This document shows, piece after piece, positions 23,112-34,454 of a DNA stretch of 64,000 nucleotides (positions are counted from its first letter, which is position 1; each line of letters starts with the position of its first letter). Position numbers and translations under genes: made by a program. The stretch is from positions 248,001-312,000 of the forward strand of contig JAWZYV010013290.1 of the NCBI GenBank assembly GCA_038373885.1, given 5' to 3'. This DNA comes from Cheiracanthium punctorium. Lineage: Eukaryota > Arthropoda > Arachnida > Araneae > Cheiracanthiidae. The notes below the pieces were generated by a model. It did no database searches, was not told where the DNA came from, and was given only the letters and a program-made list of their open reading frames with translations.

Positions 23112-23674
23112 TTAACCCTTTGAGGCGCAACCCTTTCCCAATGCTGAAAAAAGGGCAGCCGTTGCCATCGCTCGACTTAACTACCAGCAAGATGGCGGAC
23201 GATTGAAACGTTCATCGCGTGCCACAGATCTAGAGACCCTGTTTTGACGACAGCTGGCTGTGCCCGGCACAGCCAGCTGTCGTCAAAAAAGATCTCTAGA
23301 TCTGTGGCGGCACAGCCAGCAGTCGTCAAAGAAGGGTCTCTAGATCTGTGGCACGCGATGAACGTTTCAATCGACCGCCATCTTGCTGGTAGTTAAGTCG
23401 AGCGATGGCAACGGCTGCCCTTTTTTCAGCATTGGGCAATCTATCCAGATGTTCTCACATACTTCCATTTTTCAGCAGATGTCAGTACTGTTAAAAATAA
23501 TCATGAGCATTTTTTTACGGGAAATGATGTGCTAAAAAGGTAAAGGATTCTCGTGGAGCTATGTCACCAGCAATTATTTTTATAGATATCCAATCTATTC
23601 TTCGTGACTGGCAACAGTCAAAACGTCAGAGTTTGGTGTTCCCAGTGCGGGAACACTGCGCCTCAAAGGGTTAA
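23112..23674 (+). mobile_element. TTAA MITE, family A, full copy (left arm only)
   Basis: TTAA lies at both ends (23112-23115 and 23671-23674), 563 bp. The long fold-back stem is intact, with a small duplication near the loop (the AGATCTGTGG..GGCACAGCCAGC block occurs twice). The right arm carries the unoccupied TTAA at 45480-45483 between matching flanks. Confidence 0.88.
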
Positions 23675-24649
23675 AGCAAATGACGCCCTAAAATATTTTT
23701 TCACGCCTATGGATAAAAGTCCATGGTCTCATACATCGCGGTAGAATATGGAATGTAACTTAAAATGCATCACCGAGAACGCTCATTTGTCTGAACTCAT
23801 TGACTGTGAGCTGAAGAATAGATTCTGTTAATAGCCTCAGAGTGCAGACTACTGAACCCCTCCACCGCGATAAGGTGGAGCCTCATCGGAGGGGGCCCCC
23901 CTCCCCCCAAAGGATGAGTTGACCAAAGTGACGAAACAGATATTCTCAGCGAAAAGTAATCAGAATATGACCACCGTGTTCTTTAAGCAAACGAGTGCAT
24001 CTAACCGCAGTAAGTTTTTTATAGAAATATTTTACCGAAGAGTACACGTAAGGAAATGATGACTATGTTTTTTCAAAAGGAAGAGTCAACACAGATGTAA
24101 CATAAGTATATTTTTAAAAATAATAAAATTCAAAACTAGTTTACCTTCGGGAAATTTATAGGAAGTCATTGAATGACTTTTTTTATTCATAAAAAAAAAC
24201 CTATTGCATCGTAATGTGATCATTTAAACACTATAATAGACATAAAGGTACTGACAGATTAAGTACCACATGTAGAAAGCAGCTCTAAATGCCTTTTATT
24301 CGAGTGGTGTATTTAAAATTCCTAGTAACTCAATAATATTTTTGATTTGAATGATTAGACAAAATAGTGTAGCTACTGCCTTTTTTTTTTTTTTTGTTAA
24401 TCGCAGCAGTCATGGTTACAGTTGAAGTAAACAGTTTTGGGCAAAAATTTAGAAAGAGGAGTCGAAGATTTCAAAAACAGTAAAGCTTAATCTGTTAGTT
24501 ATTCCAACATCTATGAGTTCCACTAATATTTTGGTCGACTCATCCTGATAATTTTCTGCCCCCTTTTACAAATATCGAGAGGCAAAAGACGAAAATCGAA
24601 TATTGTTTTGCATACATATTCAGTTACTGTAATTATACTTAACGTGCAT
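23675..24649. other. non-coding part of left palindrome arm
   Basis: It includes the strongly conserved arm block at 23850-23940 (CACCGCGATAAGGTGGAGCC and a run of G and C). The rest is AT-rich and diverged. No exon recognised. Confidence 0.5.
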
Positions 24650-24657
24650 TCTGTTAA

Positions 24658-24829
24658 TAGGGATGGACGCGAGACGAAAAATAGGAGTCTCGCGTCTCGC
24701 AAAATAGCCTAAAAGCTTTGTCTCGCAAAAATCCCTATATCGTAATGTTAAAAATGTGTGTCTCGTCTCGCAAAAAAGCTGTAAATCTCTGTCTCGTCTC
24801 GCAAAAAAGTCGTCTCGCGTCCATCCCTA
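24658..24829. mobile_element. hAT-like MITE with TAGGGATGGACGCGAGACG ends
   Basis: TAGGGATGGACGCGAGACG is mirrored by CGTCTCGCGTCCATCCCTA. The flanks TCTGTTAA and TCTATTAA are 8-bp duplications with one mismatch. The inside is mostly repeats of GTCTCGTCTCGCAAAA. The corresponding part of the right arm lacks it. Confidence 0.8.
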
Positions 24830-25333
24830 TCTATTAAGGAGCTGTTCATTATTCAAGAAGACTTCGGTATAAAATCCTTCATTATTCCATAGGCAAAAAT
24901 TCATTTGATTACAACAAGTTTTTGAGCCTGGAAAAATTATTCCAATGAGATGATTACAAATCCAATCGAAAGTACATGGATTTGTGATTATTCCTCTTTA
25001 AAACGAGGCATTGCACAATCCTTGTTTTTAACGGGCTTTGGAGATGGGTCTTAAAATCATCAGTTACACTGTTTTCATTTTTAAAGAACACGGATAGGAC
25101 AAAATTCTGGAAGAAGAAAACATTTGAACAGTCTCTAATTGGATGCAGCTAACTTAATTTTTAGGCTGCCATTAAAAGAATATAAACATGATATGAAACT
25201 AAAATGCGTTCACTCAGTGGAAGCTTTCGCAGTGTCACGCCTTTTGCCTCTCATGTACTCAGCAAAGATTAAAAAAAATCCTTCGCAAAAAAATGTCGAT
25301 ATACAGAATTCCCCTTGTTCCGTGGAATCACTG

Positions 25334-26089
25334 GCTGCATTCGTAAACGCCAAACGAGTTACACTTGTGCAACGAGTTTCCATCTAAGGCGTTCGTAAAG
25401 GAAACTGAGTGCATACAGTTTTTAAACTAGAGCGTTCGTATACAAAATTAAGTGCAATTAGTTTCAAACGAAATAAACCGATCTGTGCTAAGGTTTCGTC
25501 AGTTGTTTAAAAGATACACTTGCTGCACATTGTTGTTGTTTTCAAATGGCGTCCGTTGTTATGGAAAAGTATGTTGTTGTGAAAAGCATTTTACGTTTTC
25601 TAAAGCTGCACATATTATTTTTTCGAGGAGGAAATTCGTGCGTACGTTAGGAAATCTTACGAAGGTTCATAATTTTTTAAAGATAATCATTTTCTTGTAT
25701 TTTTCATTTTAGTAAATTCAAAAATGCATGTTTTAGTATTGAGATTGAAGTTGATTTAATCTGTTATTAGCGAAATTTGAACAATATTTTTGAAAAAAAT
25801 GAAGTTTAAGTTGAAATTTCTAAATTTTGATTTGTGCACTTCAATTATGGCCACTCTTTCTTTTAAAAATCCTGCTGATTTTATATTGAGTATGTACTAA
25901 AAACTCTCCTCAGCAAAATTAACGCATTCGCGAATTGTAAACAAACACGTCTCCTAGGCGACAAAACTAAATAAACTGAAGTTGTTCGTAAAGTCAAAGG
26001 AAACTGATAATCAGTGACAGCACTAAACACACGCATTCCAGTTTTCTTACGAAAACTCGTGCAACGAGTTTTTCATTTACGAATGCAGC
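25334..26089. mobile_element. TIR element with 5-bp duplication (left arm only)
   Basis: The ends GCTGCATTCGTAAACG and CATTTACGAATGCAGC are flanked by CACTG on both sides (25329-25333 and 26090-26094). The right arm at about 43095-43110 has a single CACTG in matching flanks, which supports a clean insertion after the arms formed. It is 756 bp long with several TTCGTAAA motifs and no transposase. Confidence 0.75.
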
Positions 26090-27194
26090 CACTGTAAACC
26101 AAAGTCCGCCGCATTTGCGTCCAAGTGCTCGGGAAACCACGGAGAAAAACCGAGCACGGGCACCCCGTCGCATCTAGCTGAATCTGGCAACAACAATTGT
26201 GATTGTGCGAAATTCAATCTTCTTGCAACTACCCATATTTTGTTTTCCCCACATCTGTAGGGAGAGGGCACGAGTGAGCCCAAATTATTAACTTTTTTTT
26301 TTTTTTTTTTTTTAAAGAATGAAATATCGTATCGTATCAATGATGTGGCAGACTGGAATATATCACATTTGAAATCAACTTTAAAAACTGAGAACTAACA
26401 TTTTTTTTAACTCAATGAACTGTAGAACAAACAGTAGGGCACTAATGTTTATATTAATCTTACTGAAAGATCTGAAGATAAAATTTTCTATATTAATTTA
26501 ATTGGCTAGAAAAGGTGTTTAACTTACATAAGAGGGATAGTAATGTAAAGAACGTTAAGAATGTTTCTTGGAAGAATGTAGAACATTATTAATCCTAGAA
26601 ATATTACTTCATAAGATTTTTCAGGAAAGTTTTTTTTTTTTTAAATCTTTATATTTTATTTACCATATCGCTGTTACCAAGAAGAAGAAGGGTATTAAAA
26701 AATGTTAGCGAATGATTAAAGATGGGTATGGTAAGGAGATTTTTCACTTTTATCATTTGTAAAAATGTTTTTCGGTAGAAGCTAGAAAAGAGCAATCCAA
26801 CCAACATTATGTTATTGCAATTTCTGAAATTTTTTGGTCTGTTTTTCTAAGTTTTCGATTTTCTCTGCCACATGATTGTTACAAAGCCACGGATGATGCG
26901 TATTAACAAAAGTTATCGAATAATTAAAATGAAACTCTCGAGTAGCTGTTTTTTAAATATTAAATAACTCACGAATTTATAAAGTATTTTAATTAAAATT
27001 AAACACATTTACTGAAGGAAAAATTAGTACTCAAACTGAGATTTATATAACTACACCTTATTTACACACTAAATGTTAAGAATATATTCATTTTTATTGA
27101 AGGCAAACCAATAATACATAATAAAATTTAAAATCTTCGTCAGGCATATTTTACAATTAAATACAATTAAATATTTTAATAATTTATCGTTTTT

Positions 27195-27570
27195 ATAAAG
27201 TTTCCAGATTAGGAGAAATACTTGAGCGACTCCAAGAAGATTGATGTCACAGTACAAGCAGCAGAAATCAAACTGGCTCTTAACAATGGTGTATGGATCG
27301 TGGTATTCTGGCCAAGAAGAGCGGATTGTACAAGGTGAAAACGGCAGCCATCCCCCACATACATACAGCACTGTTACAATTTCTGCTTTTTAAAATATCC
27401 AATTAAAATTATCCCCTAAATGACTAAGAATGTTCAGAAATGTTAAGAAGCTTCATGTCACTGTACACTCAGAAATCAAACTGGCTTTCAACATTGGCAT
27501 AGATCGTGGTATAGTGGCCAAGGTGAGCGGATTGTACAAGGTGAAAACGGCAGCCTTCCCCACAGACATA
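27195..27570 (+). pseudogene. two tandem linker-histone-like (H15) fragments, left arm
   Basis: Fragment 1 (about 27210-27360) reads KYLSDSKKIDVTVQAAEIK, then LALNNGV. A frameshift at GGTGTATGGATC follows, and then DRGILAKKSGLYKVKTAA. Fragment 2 (about 27440-27560) reads HSEIKLAFNIGIDRGIVAKV, then SGLYKVKTAAFP. The order I-K-L-A-L, then G-V, then R-G-I-L, then K-x-x-G fits helix 3 and the wing of the linker histone globular domain, a DNA-binding winged helix. A TTTCCAG acceptor-like sequence precedes fragment 1. The same frameshift occurs in the right-arm copy. The family call rests on pattern only. Confidence 0.45.
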
Positions 27571-27739
27571 TGCAACATTGTCACCATTTGCGTTTCCTTG
27601 TGTAGGCAACTGAAGTTATTTCCAAAATGCCTAAGAGTTAATAAATTGACACTTTACTCTTCTACATGTAGCTTTGAATGTTTGTTAGAATTGCACCTGA
27701 AATTACTCATTCTGTTGTCTATTGAAATCTAGTGATCTA

Positions 27740-29597
27740 TTTTAGATGTGAAAAGAACTGATATTAAACAAGCTTAATTGATAGAATAGCTTTGACGAAG
27801 AATTAAGCTCAGTTACTATATCAGAGTAAAAAATGTTGAAGCTAAAAACTGGTTTACTATTGTGTGAGAATTGAATCTATTGAGACAGGGTGTTAATTTT
27901 GATACATATTGCCAAAATATCGAGTTATACATTATTTCAAAATCTTAAAATTAAATTTAATAACATATCAATTTAGATAAAGTGGCCAAATGTGAAATCC
28001 TAAAAATGCTGAAGTCATACAAGTATCAAATAATAAATATAATATAATTATATACATTATATTAGTAAAATAAATAAAATATCAAATTAGATAGAATGGC
28101 AGAATAAAACCTGAAAATTCTAAAGTGTTATGAGCAACAAAAAATGAAACCATAAAGGCTATATAATTTTAAAAATAATAAATGCGCTATTAAAATAAAA
28201 TCACTGTTACTGTTGAATCATTTTGAAGAAACCCGCTGACTAAGAGGACGAAACGAAACCTTTTAGTATATTTTTGGGCCAAAAATTGTTAAAGAGGCTC
28301 TATGAACAAACATTCTATTTCCACGACCAATAGTGACCTAGAGTATATAAAATGGTTACAGCATTTATTTTTTTAACATTATTTTTACACTAATTCACCT
28401 TTGCAGTTTATTAGCTTTAAATGGGGTTAAATGGAACGAAAGTCAAATGGGGAGGATCTGACCAATGTTAAATATTTATTTCAATAAAACATTGAGCTCC
28501 GAAAGTGATCTAAACGTAAGATCGAAACGCATTGCAAATTAAGAAAGAAATGGGTGAATCTTCAAAAATTTGACTTTTTATCACAGCTAGTTTATAAAAA
28601 TCTATTTTATTTATTTATTTATTCATTTTTTGAGACAGAGAGCTTAGATTATCAGTGTAAATTTTATGCCACGTTGCCAAGAAACACTTTGATTTTATAC
28701 TGTAGAAACTAGCATTTTTGTAGGCTGATTCTTTGTTCAGATTTATGCGATTGAGGTGCTATTTCTCAGGACTTCATATTACTAAAGTACAGGACTAAAA
28801 TATGATTACTTTAAAAAAATGTTCGGTGTTAAACGTTTGACTAAGTACATTTTCAGTATGACACAAAAATGGTATTCCCTTAAAAATTTATCAACATGTT
28901 TCAGAAGGTCAAAATACTAACTAACTGTGACGATTATATTTATTTTTAAATATGTAATGATAAGCTCTCTTATAAAGACAAGCTTAATAATATTTTACTG
29001 AAGGTTAATGGAAGAGAAAGAATATGTACAGTATGGACAGAACTTGGGTTTAATGGTAATAACTGCATCCATGATAGATATTAGCACAGTCACTTTATTC
29101 AAAGCATTTCTGCTAAGAAGGCGAACCTGTTTATAAAGATATTAAGCGTAATTGCTGCCCAAAATTGCCAATAAGAGAGGGGAAAGAATAATTAGTAAAT
29201 ACAAAATTGATTTATTTAAAAAAGTTACCATTTCCTTAATGTTCCACACATGCTGAAAAGAAAGGCAAAACTCTGATGTGAATATGAAATTCGGCCGTGG
29301 AAATGGAAGAAAGAAAAGTTATCTTGTAAATAATAGACACGGAAATAATAAAATATATTTTTTTTTCTGAATGTCTGTTGTGTGGCATAAAAAAGTTTTT
29401 CTGAATAAATTATTTGAAGAGGAATTGTTTACTTAAAAAAAAAAAAAAGATGTGATTGCAATCCTTGAAAACAAGTCGGAAAAGCCCAGAAAGCACCTGA
29501 TGTTGCATTTTTATGATGTCAATTAACAAAATTTTAATAATTTCAAAAATTAATTTGGAATATTAGAATTTAGACTGAAGCATGAAGGAGGTGTTTC
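27740..29597. other. non-coding, 3' flank of the minus-strand palindrome gene
   Basis: No further exon. This stretch is the near-identical partner of 39138-41300. Minus-strand AATAAA motifs near 29092 and 29213, conserved in the other arm, are candidate poly(A) signals for the gene at 29598-32978. Confidence 0.5.
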
Positions 29598-29942
29598 TTA
29601 TTTCCTCCTTATGCAGCCGAAAGAAAGGCAGCAGAGCAGGCGCCTCCGGAATCTCTTCGACTTGCCTCCCCACTTCCTGGGCGCACGGAGCCAGCGAGCA
29701 GTGGGGAGAGGGGGGAAGGTTTCGACTCCGTCCTCCTCTCCGCAACCCTCCAACCAGGCGTCCCAGTCAAAAGAAGAAGCACTTACCTCATCCAGAGGGG
29801 CACTTACCACATCCGAAGGGGCACTTACCACTTCCGGAAGGGCACTCACCTCAGGAGATCCGGCAGACGGCACAACAGTGGCACAAGGTGCAGGAGACAG
29901 CGGAGCGGGGCGATCCTCGACAGCTGCGACGACCGGGGACAC
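29598..29942 (-). CDS. exon 2 of palindrome gene A
   Basis: Only about 5 of 114 residues differ from exon 2 of the sister gene (38793-39137). Four donor-like motifs 21 bp apart lie inside, with their GT at 29849, 29828, 29807 and 29786. The 131-residue plus-strand ORF over the same bases is an antisense shadow. Confidence 0.6.
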   Translation of the reverse strand: MSPVVAAVEDRPAPLSPAPCATVVPSAGSPEVSALPEVVSAPSDVVSAPLDEVSASSFDWDAWLEGCGEEDGVETFPPLPTARWLRAPRKWGGKSKRFRRRLLCCLSFGCIRRK

Positions 29943-32900
29943 CTAGAAAGGGAACAGTACAGAAGACAAACGATTAGACTACAGACACATGGACAAGTCC
30001 ACTGCATTCAACATAAGAACACTGCCTCCCCCCCCTCCCTACAAAAAAGTGTGCCCGAGTTCCGGAAACAGAACTAAAATATCGTCGAATTTATGCTTGT
30101 CCACTGGTTATTTAACACCAACCTCTCAAAAATGATATTTCGTGGGACTAAAACCATTCCACAGAGGCTCTCAATCCAAAAGCTATAGAGCCTTTTTATG
30201 ACCATCCAATAAGGAGAGAAAAGGTGTAAATATCATAGCTGCCAACTCTTCCGGTTTTTCCGGAAGATTTTTCACCACTATCTTCAAACAGTTTTATTTT
30301 ACAATAAAATTTTGGACTTATTTTAAGCTTAAATTCGTAAGTAAAAATTAGTGGTGGAAAATCTTCCGGAAAAACCGGAAGAGTTGGCAGCTATGAAATA
30401 TAGGCACCCTCTTTTCTCTTCTTATAAGAACTCTCTTTTATGGGTACTTAATGTTCAGGGAGAATCGCAATTGCAGTTCTACCAAATACTCTTTCAACTA
30501 TTAAAAGGTATTTGAATATATTTACCAAACTCCTTTCAAGAGTCTTGAAAAGTTTTGGTAAATTACGTACAATGGAACAAAACAGCGCTATTAAAACGCA
30601 GTATGAACTCTTTCTTCTAACTCATACAATTTTATATCAGTGTGTTTCGCTTGCCTGCCTTTCTGCTCACCCTTTTTCAATTAACAGTGTACTCTCATAA
30701 CACTCTCATACACTCGTATACGAATTTTACTCAAAGCAGATGAATTAGCCAAAGAATACATCCTGCAAAAACTTCAAAGCTAAGTGTGTATCGTAATTCA
30801 CTTTTCATTATTAGACAGTGAATGGAAGCAGGAGTATGGTCTGCTTTTGGAAGCTTGTATTGAGTTTTGACGCTCGCCAGTGATTCTGTAGTTTGTCTCC
30901 CCAGAAGCGCCAGTTCAGAAAAAGTTCAGCTTTGCTAATGATCCCCTGCAGCAAATGAATTTTCATCGTATTTATATGGGAAATAAATATAATTGTGAAT
31001 TACAGCGGACACTAGAATTCTATCAGGTTGTAACGAAAGTTTTCCGCCAGATTTGCTTGAGTCAGCTCACGCAGTACCCAGATATTGACCTTACATGTCA
31101 AGTTTATGCGATGCTTAGCGCCACTAATGGACATGACACTAAAGTCTAACTCTTTTAGCTAGCTCTCGTGGATGAATATTTTATCTTCTTCCGCAAATTC
31201 TCGTAGGCGGGCCACATCAGCATCAATAGTCCGGTCAGAGCGCTCTGCTTCTTTAATATCCTAGTCCTCGTTTTTGAACTTTCGGTGCCAAATCTTCACA
31301 GTGTCATGATACAACAGTAGTACCTTAAGCTGTACACATGATTTAGTGTCATTCTGTAGCTGACCTTTTGCGACAGAACTGAGAGTAAATCAATCTGGTA
31401 GCGTGGTAGTTCCATTTCAGAAACCTTATACTTAATCATAACGATATTGTTTTACGGATTTCACAACACAGTGCTCTAAAACAAGTCTTTTCTTTCAAAT
31501 AACAAAAATCGTTTTACAAAATATTGGCAAAGACACCAACGCGAACTGCTTGTGCAGGCAATACTTGGAGTGGCGGAAAACTTTCGTTACAACCTAATAC
31601 AACCAAATATCACACCCAATCGCAAGACTGAGGTTTTTAAGTCTCGCGAATGCATTTACACTTCCACGGTCGTGTTTCTATATAGGTCAAGGTAGGACGC
31701 GACCAAAGGCGACATTTCTTTTTAAATTGCAAGCGAAATGCAGCTGAAGAAGACCGCTTTTCTTGACTGGTCACTTTCGATGTCATAAGCCATTTTTGGG
31801 CGAGTGACTACTAATGCCACTCCGGCACTATAACATGAACGAACTTGAATTTCATGTTATCAGAAAACTACCTCATAGGAACAACAAACCACTCCCGAAA
31901 GAATCTTTCATCTATCTCCCTTTCAAGTTGTCTTTCCTCTGGAATACATTTTTTAAATTGACAATGCATTACTAAGCAGCATGCTTGGGGCAGCAGATTT
32001 TAATTTTGTTTGTGGGCGGTACGGACCTAAGTGAGACCCCGTGCATTCCTGAAAAAGGTTAATAGTAATCAAGCATAGCTGCCATCTCAGCTTAAAAAGA
32101 CTTTCTTTCGTAATTTCTGTACCATCCCCTGAAGTGTTTTACCTTCGAGAGCCATTGAAAAGTGGTTTAAGTCAGAGTAATATTCATCTTCATATCTCTG
32201 ACACTTATAAGAATATAATTATCAAATTTTGTATGTCATCTCATTAGTGTATGGGAGCACATTTTCCTAGCTGAAAATTTTTTGTACAGGGTCGTATACA
32301 AATTTTAAAAGCGTAACTTTTTGACCGCCGGGATAATACGTAAGTACCCCAAATACTTTTATCTCCAAAGAATCGCATATAAGAACATATGAAGAATTGT
32401 TTTAATGACAGCCATAACAGGGAATGATTATCAATTACGTGCATACGTAAATAGACAAAGAAATTTTTAAAAATCGCCATAGTGGCAAATTTCAAGTTGC
32501 TACGCCAATTCTAATAAAATAACATCTATATATTCAGATACGACTTATTCTACACTTTATTCGTTTATTAGAATCTTTTGATACATTCCCAATCTACTAA
32601 AAAGCTCAAATATCTTTAGAAAAAGAATTAACATTTGTAAGAAATTGATCTTACCGCCAGTGCCGGAGACAAACTGTCAATATACGAGACTGCTGTTTTC
32701 TGCTCCAAAGCATCTTCTTCTGCAGCTAACTCCTCTACCTGAAAAATAATCTCACGCAAAACATCAGAAACATCCTCTAAAATTGAATTTTGACGTTCAT
32801 TACTAGTATCAACACTCATTTCTGCTACAGAGTCCGACTCTGAAGCTGCCCAGGCAAAGGCGACTTCAGTGTCGCAAACTGTTGGCAAGAAATCTATTAC

Positions 32901-32978
32901 TATGCTACCCATAACATTTTTTAAGGCTTTAATTAAAATACACAGCTTAAATATGATAAAAATTGCTAATAAAAACAT
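29598..32978 (-). CDS. palindrome gene A: hydrophobic N-terminus, acidic middle, basic Cys-rich C-terminus
   Basis: Two exons in phase 0: exon 1 is 32978-32655 (108 codons) and ends CTGGCG|GTAAGA; exon 2 is 29942-29598 (114 codons plus stop) and follows TTTCTAG|GTG. Predicted length is about 222 residues. Residues 1-22 are hydrophobic (MFLLAIFIIFKLCILIKALK), a signal peptide or anchor. Residues about 40-100 are acidic and likely helical (VAEMSVDTSNE, DVLREIIFQVEELAAEEDAL). Exon 2 adds an Ala/Pro/Ser/Val region with 7-residue repeats (VSALPEVVSAPSDVV), an acidic patch (WLEGCGEEDG) and a basic end with clustered cysteines (KRFRRRLLCCLSFGCIRRK). The family is not recognised. The first exon could instead be internal, because an AG-like CATAG lies just before the VIDF residues; small exons in the 2.7-kb intron may be missed. 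It is divergently paired with its paralogue at 34119-39137. Confidence 0.5.
30234..30395. mobile_element. hAT-like fold-back MITE
   Basis: CATAGCTGCCAACTCTTCCG is mirrored by CGGAAGAGTTGGCAGCTATG, and the stem continues through GAAGATTTTTCACCAC. AAATAT lies at both flanks. It sits in the intron of palindrome gene A. Confidence 0.75.
30396..31020. other. intron of palindrome gene A, nothing recognised
   Basis: AT-rich, with small chance ORFs only. I see no counterpart in the intron of the sister gene. Confidence 0.4.
31023..31597 (-). mobile_element. mariner deletion derivative, 575 bp
   Basis: The inverted ends TCAGGTTGTAACGAAAG and CTTTCGTTACAACCTAA are flanked by TA on both sides. On the minus strand the interior keeps remnants of the N-terminal helix-turn-helix region of a mariner transposase (DTVKIWHRKFKNED-like) and lacks the catalytic domain. 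The same derivative, inverted, lies at 57917-58497. Confidence 0.85.
31598..32654. other. intron of palindrome gene A, 5' part
   Basis: Non-coding. A solo GGGATAATACGTAAGTACC end of the GGTACTTACG family lies at 32331-32349. The first 15-20 bp of the intron match the sister gene's intron. Confidence 0.4.
32655..32978 (-). CDS. exon 1 of palindrome gene A
   Basis: It is open from ATG at 32978 to the donor GCG|GTAAGA. It shares the core VIDF.PTVCDTEVA and A.ESDSVAEMSVD with the sister exon at 34119-34454, but overall only about half of the aligned residues are identical. This is far lower than for exon 2. Confidence 0.5.
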
Positions 32979-34118
32979 TTTAAGTTACTTATCTGTATAT
33001 ATCCCAGCTATCACAGTTGAAATTATGTGCATAAATGCTAAGGGAATGAAAGTATTGCTACAATAATGAATTACCGTTGAGGGTCGTAATCTGTAACTTT
33101 CGGAATCGGGTATATTCAAAACTTAAAAGTAAATAGGAAGCTTAATTCCCTTTTTAAAATATTCAATCGAAGTTTTTACCGTATCCAACAGGTCAGACAA
33201 ACATAAAAAAAGTTGTCTTATATTTTTTATCTATCCGTTTATACTAGTTTAAATCCGTATTATATTTTGGCGATAACTCGAAACGTCAGCATCAAATCCT
33301 TCGCAATTGCGATTGAATGCGTACTGCTGTTTGATATTTTCTTAGATTTTTTTAAAATAATAAATAATCAAAAGCACTTAAAAACATTATAAAAACATTA
33401 TACGGAACACAGATTTCTAAATATAACCTTTAGACAAGATATCTATTTCTTAAAAAATTTTTAAAATCTTAAAGAAAACATCAAACACTATTCCTGTAAC
33501 TAAGGTAACTGCGGAAGAGTGAGATGCAAATGCATCATAAAAGGGATTTTTGAAAATAACTGCATCTGATTCCTTCGCAGTTACTGTAGGAACCAATGTT
33601 GTGTTTGATGTTTTCTTTAAGCTTTTAAAAATTTTTAAGAACTAGAAAGCTTAATTAAAGGTTATATTTATAAATCTGTGACTAGTAGAAAAGTTTTAAC
33701 TACGTTTTTAGCTGATTTTATTTTCTTATTAATTAGAAAACGCTTTAATAAACTATCAACCAATAATACGCACCCAATTGTAACTGCGAAGAAATCAGAT
33801 GCTGACGTGTCAAGTCATCGCTTATAATACCATACAGATTTAAACTAGAATAAACGGAGAGATAAAGAATACAGGACGGTTTTTCATATTTCTCTAACCT
33901 TTTAAATAAATTTTAAACTTCTATTTAATATTTTAAAACGTGATTTCTCCCTTTTTTTATTTCTATGTTTTCAATATACCCGATTCCGAAAGTTACAGAT
34001 TACGACCCTCAACGGTATTTCAGTATTGCAACAATACTTTCATCTTTCATTGGGATATCATTCATAGCATTGGCCACTAGCTTGATAGGTTGGATCGCTT
34101 AACGCTAAGTATCTCACG
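32979..34118. promoter_or_regulatory. palindromic bidirectional intergenic region
   Basis: The 1.14 kb between the two divergent start codons is itself an imperfect inverted repeat centred at about 33529. Matched blocks include GAGGGTCGTAATCTGTAAC (33079) with GTTACAGATTACGACCCTC (33992), CGTCAGCATC (33286) with GATGCTGACG (33797), and GTAACTGCGGAAG (33506) with CTTCGCAGTTACTG (33572). It must hold the promoters of both genes. I see no clear TATA box, and the active elements are not resolved. Confidence 0.5.
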
Positions 34119-34454
34119 ATGATTTTCATGATTATTTATAGTATTTTTGTGATTTATATTGTGCATAATTTTATTGAAATCTTCAATGTTATCGTGTCTA
34201 ACATAGTAATAGATTTCGTGTCAACTGTTTGCGACACTGAAGTTGCCTCTGCGTTGACAGCTTCAGAGTCGGACACTGTTGCAGAAATGAGTGTCGATTC
34301 TGTAAATGAATGTGAAAACTTAATTTTAGATGATGTTACTGACCTTTTGGAAGAGATTATTTTTCAGGTGGAGTCAACTGTTGTAGAAGAAGAGGTATCT
34401 GAAATGCTGGAAGAAGTGGTGTCAAATGTCTGTAGTTTGTCGTCGGCACTGGCG
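34119..34454 (+). CDS. exon 1 of palindrome gene B
   Basis: It runs from the ATG after CTAAGTATCTCACG to the donor GCG|GTAAGA. The sister exon has a matching ATG context (ATAAGTAACTTAAA), which supports the shared start, although AACATAG before VIDF could be an acceptor if this is an internal exon. Confidence 0.5.

Larger units (their letters stand above)
22420..33529 (-). repeat. left arm of a giant imperfect palindrome
   Basis: It is homologous in reverse complement to 33530-46400. Anchor pairs, from outside in: 22430-22470 with 46335-46375; 22540-22640 with 46190-46290; 23850-23940 with 45215-45310; 24980-25030 with 43970-44010; 25200-25260 with 43740-43800; 26100-26290 with 42690-42850; 26900-29975 with 38760-41900; exon 1 with exon 1; 33063-33110 with 33970-34020; and the axis GATGCAAATGCATC at 33523-33536. 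Left-only insertions are listed separately. Confidence 0.88.

Noticed and set aside
29582..29977. 131-residue plus-strand ORF, with a mirror copy at 38758-39153 on the minus strand
   Set aside because: It is antisense to exon 2 of the palindrome genes. It is kept on both arms only because the DNA is nearly identical; the sense strand has acceptor sites and a matching upstream exon.
34119..34200. Idea that the hydrophobic start of the palindrome genes is just T-rich intron read as codons
   Set aside because: Not fully rejected: AT-rich DNA can mimic this. I kept the shared ATG because both arms keep an open, hydrophobic frame and similar upstream bases, but lowered the confidence.
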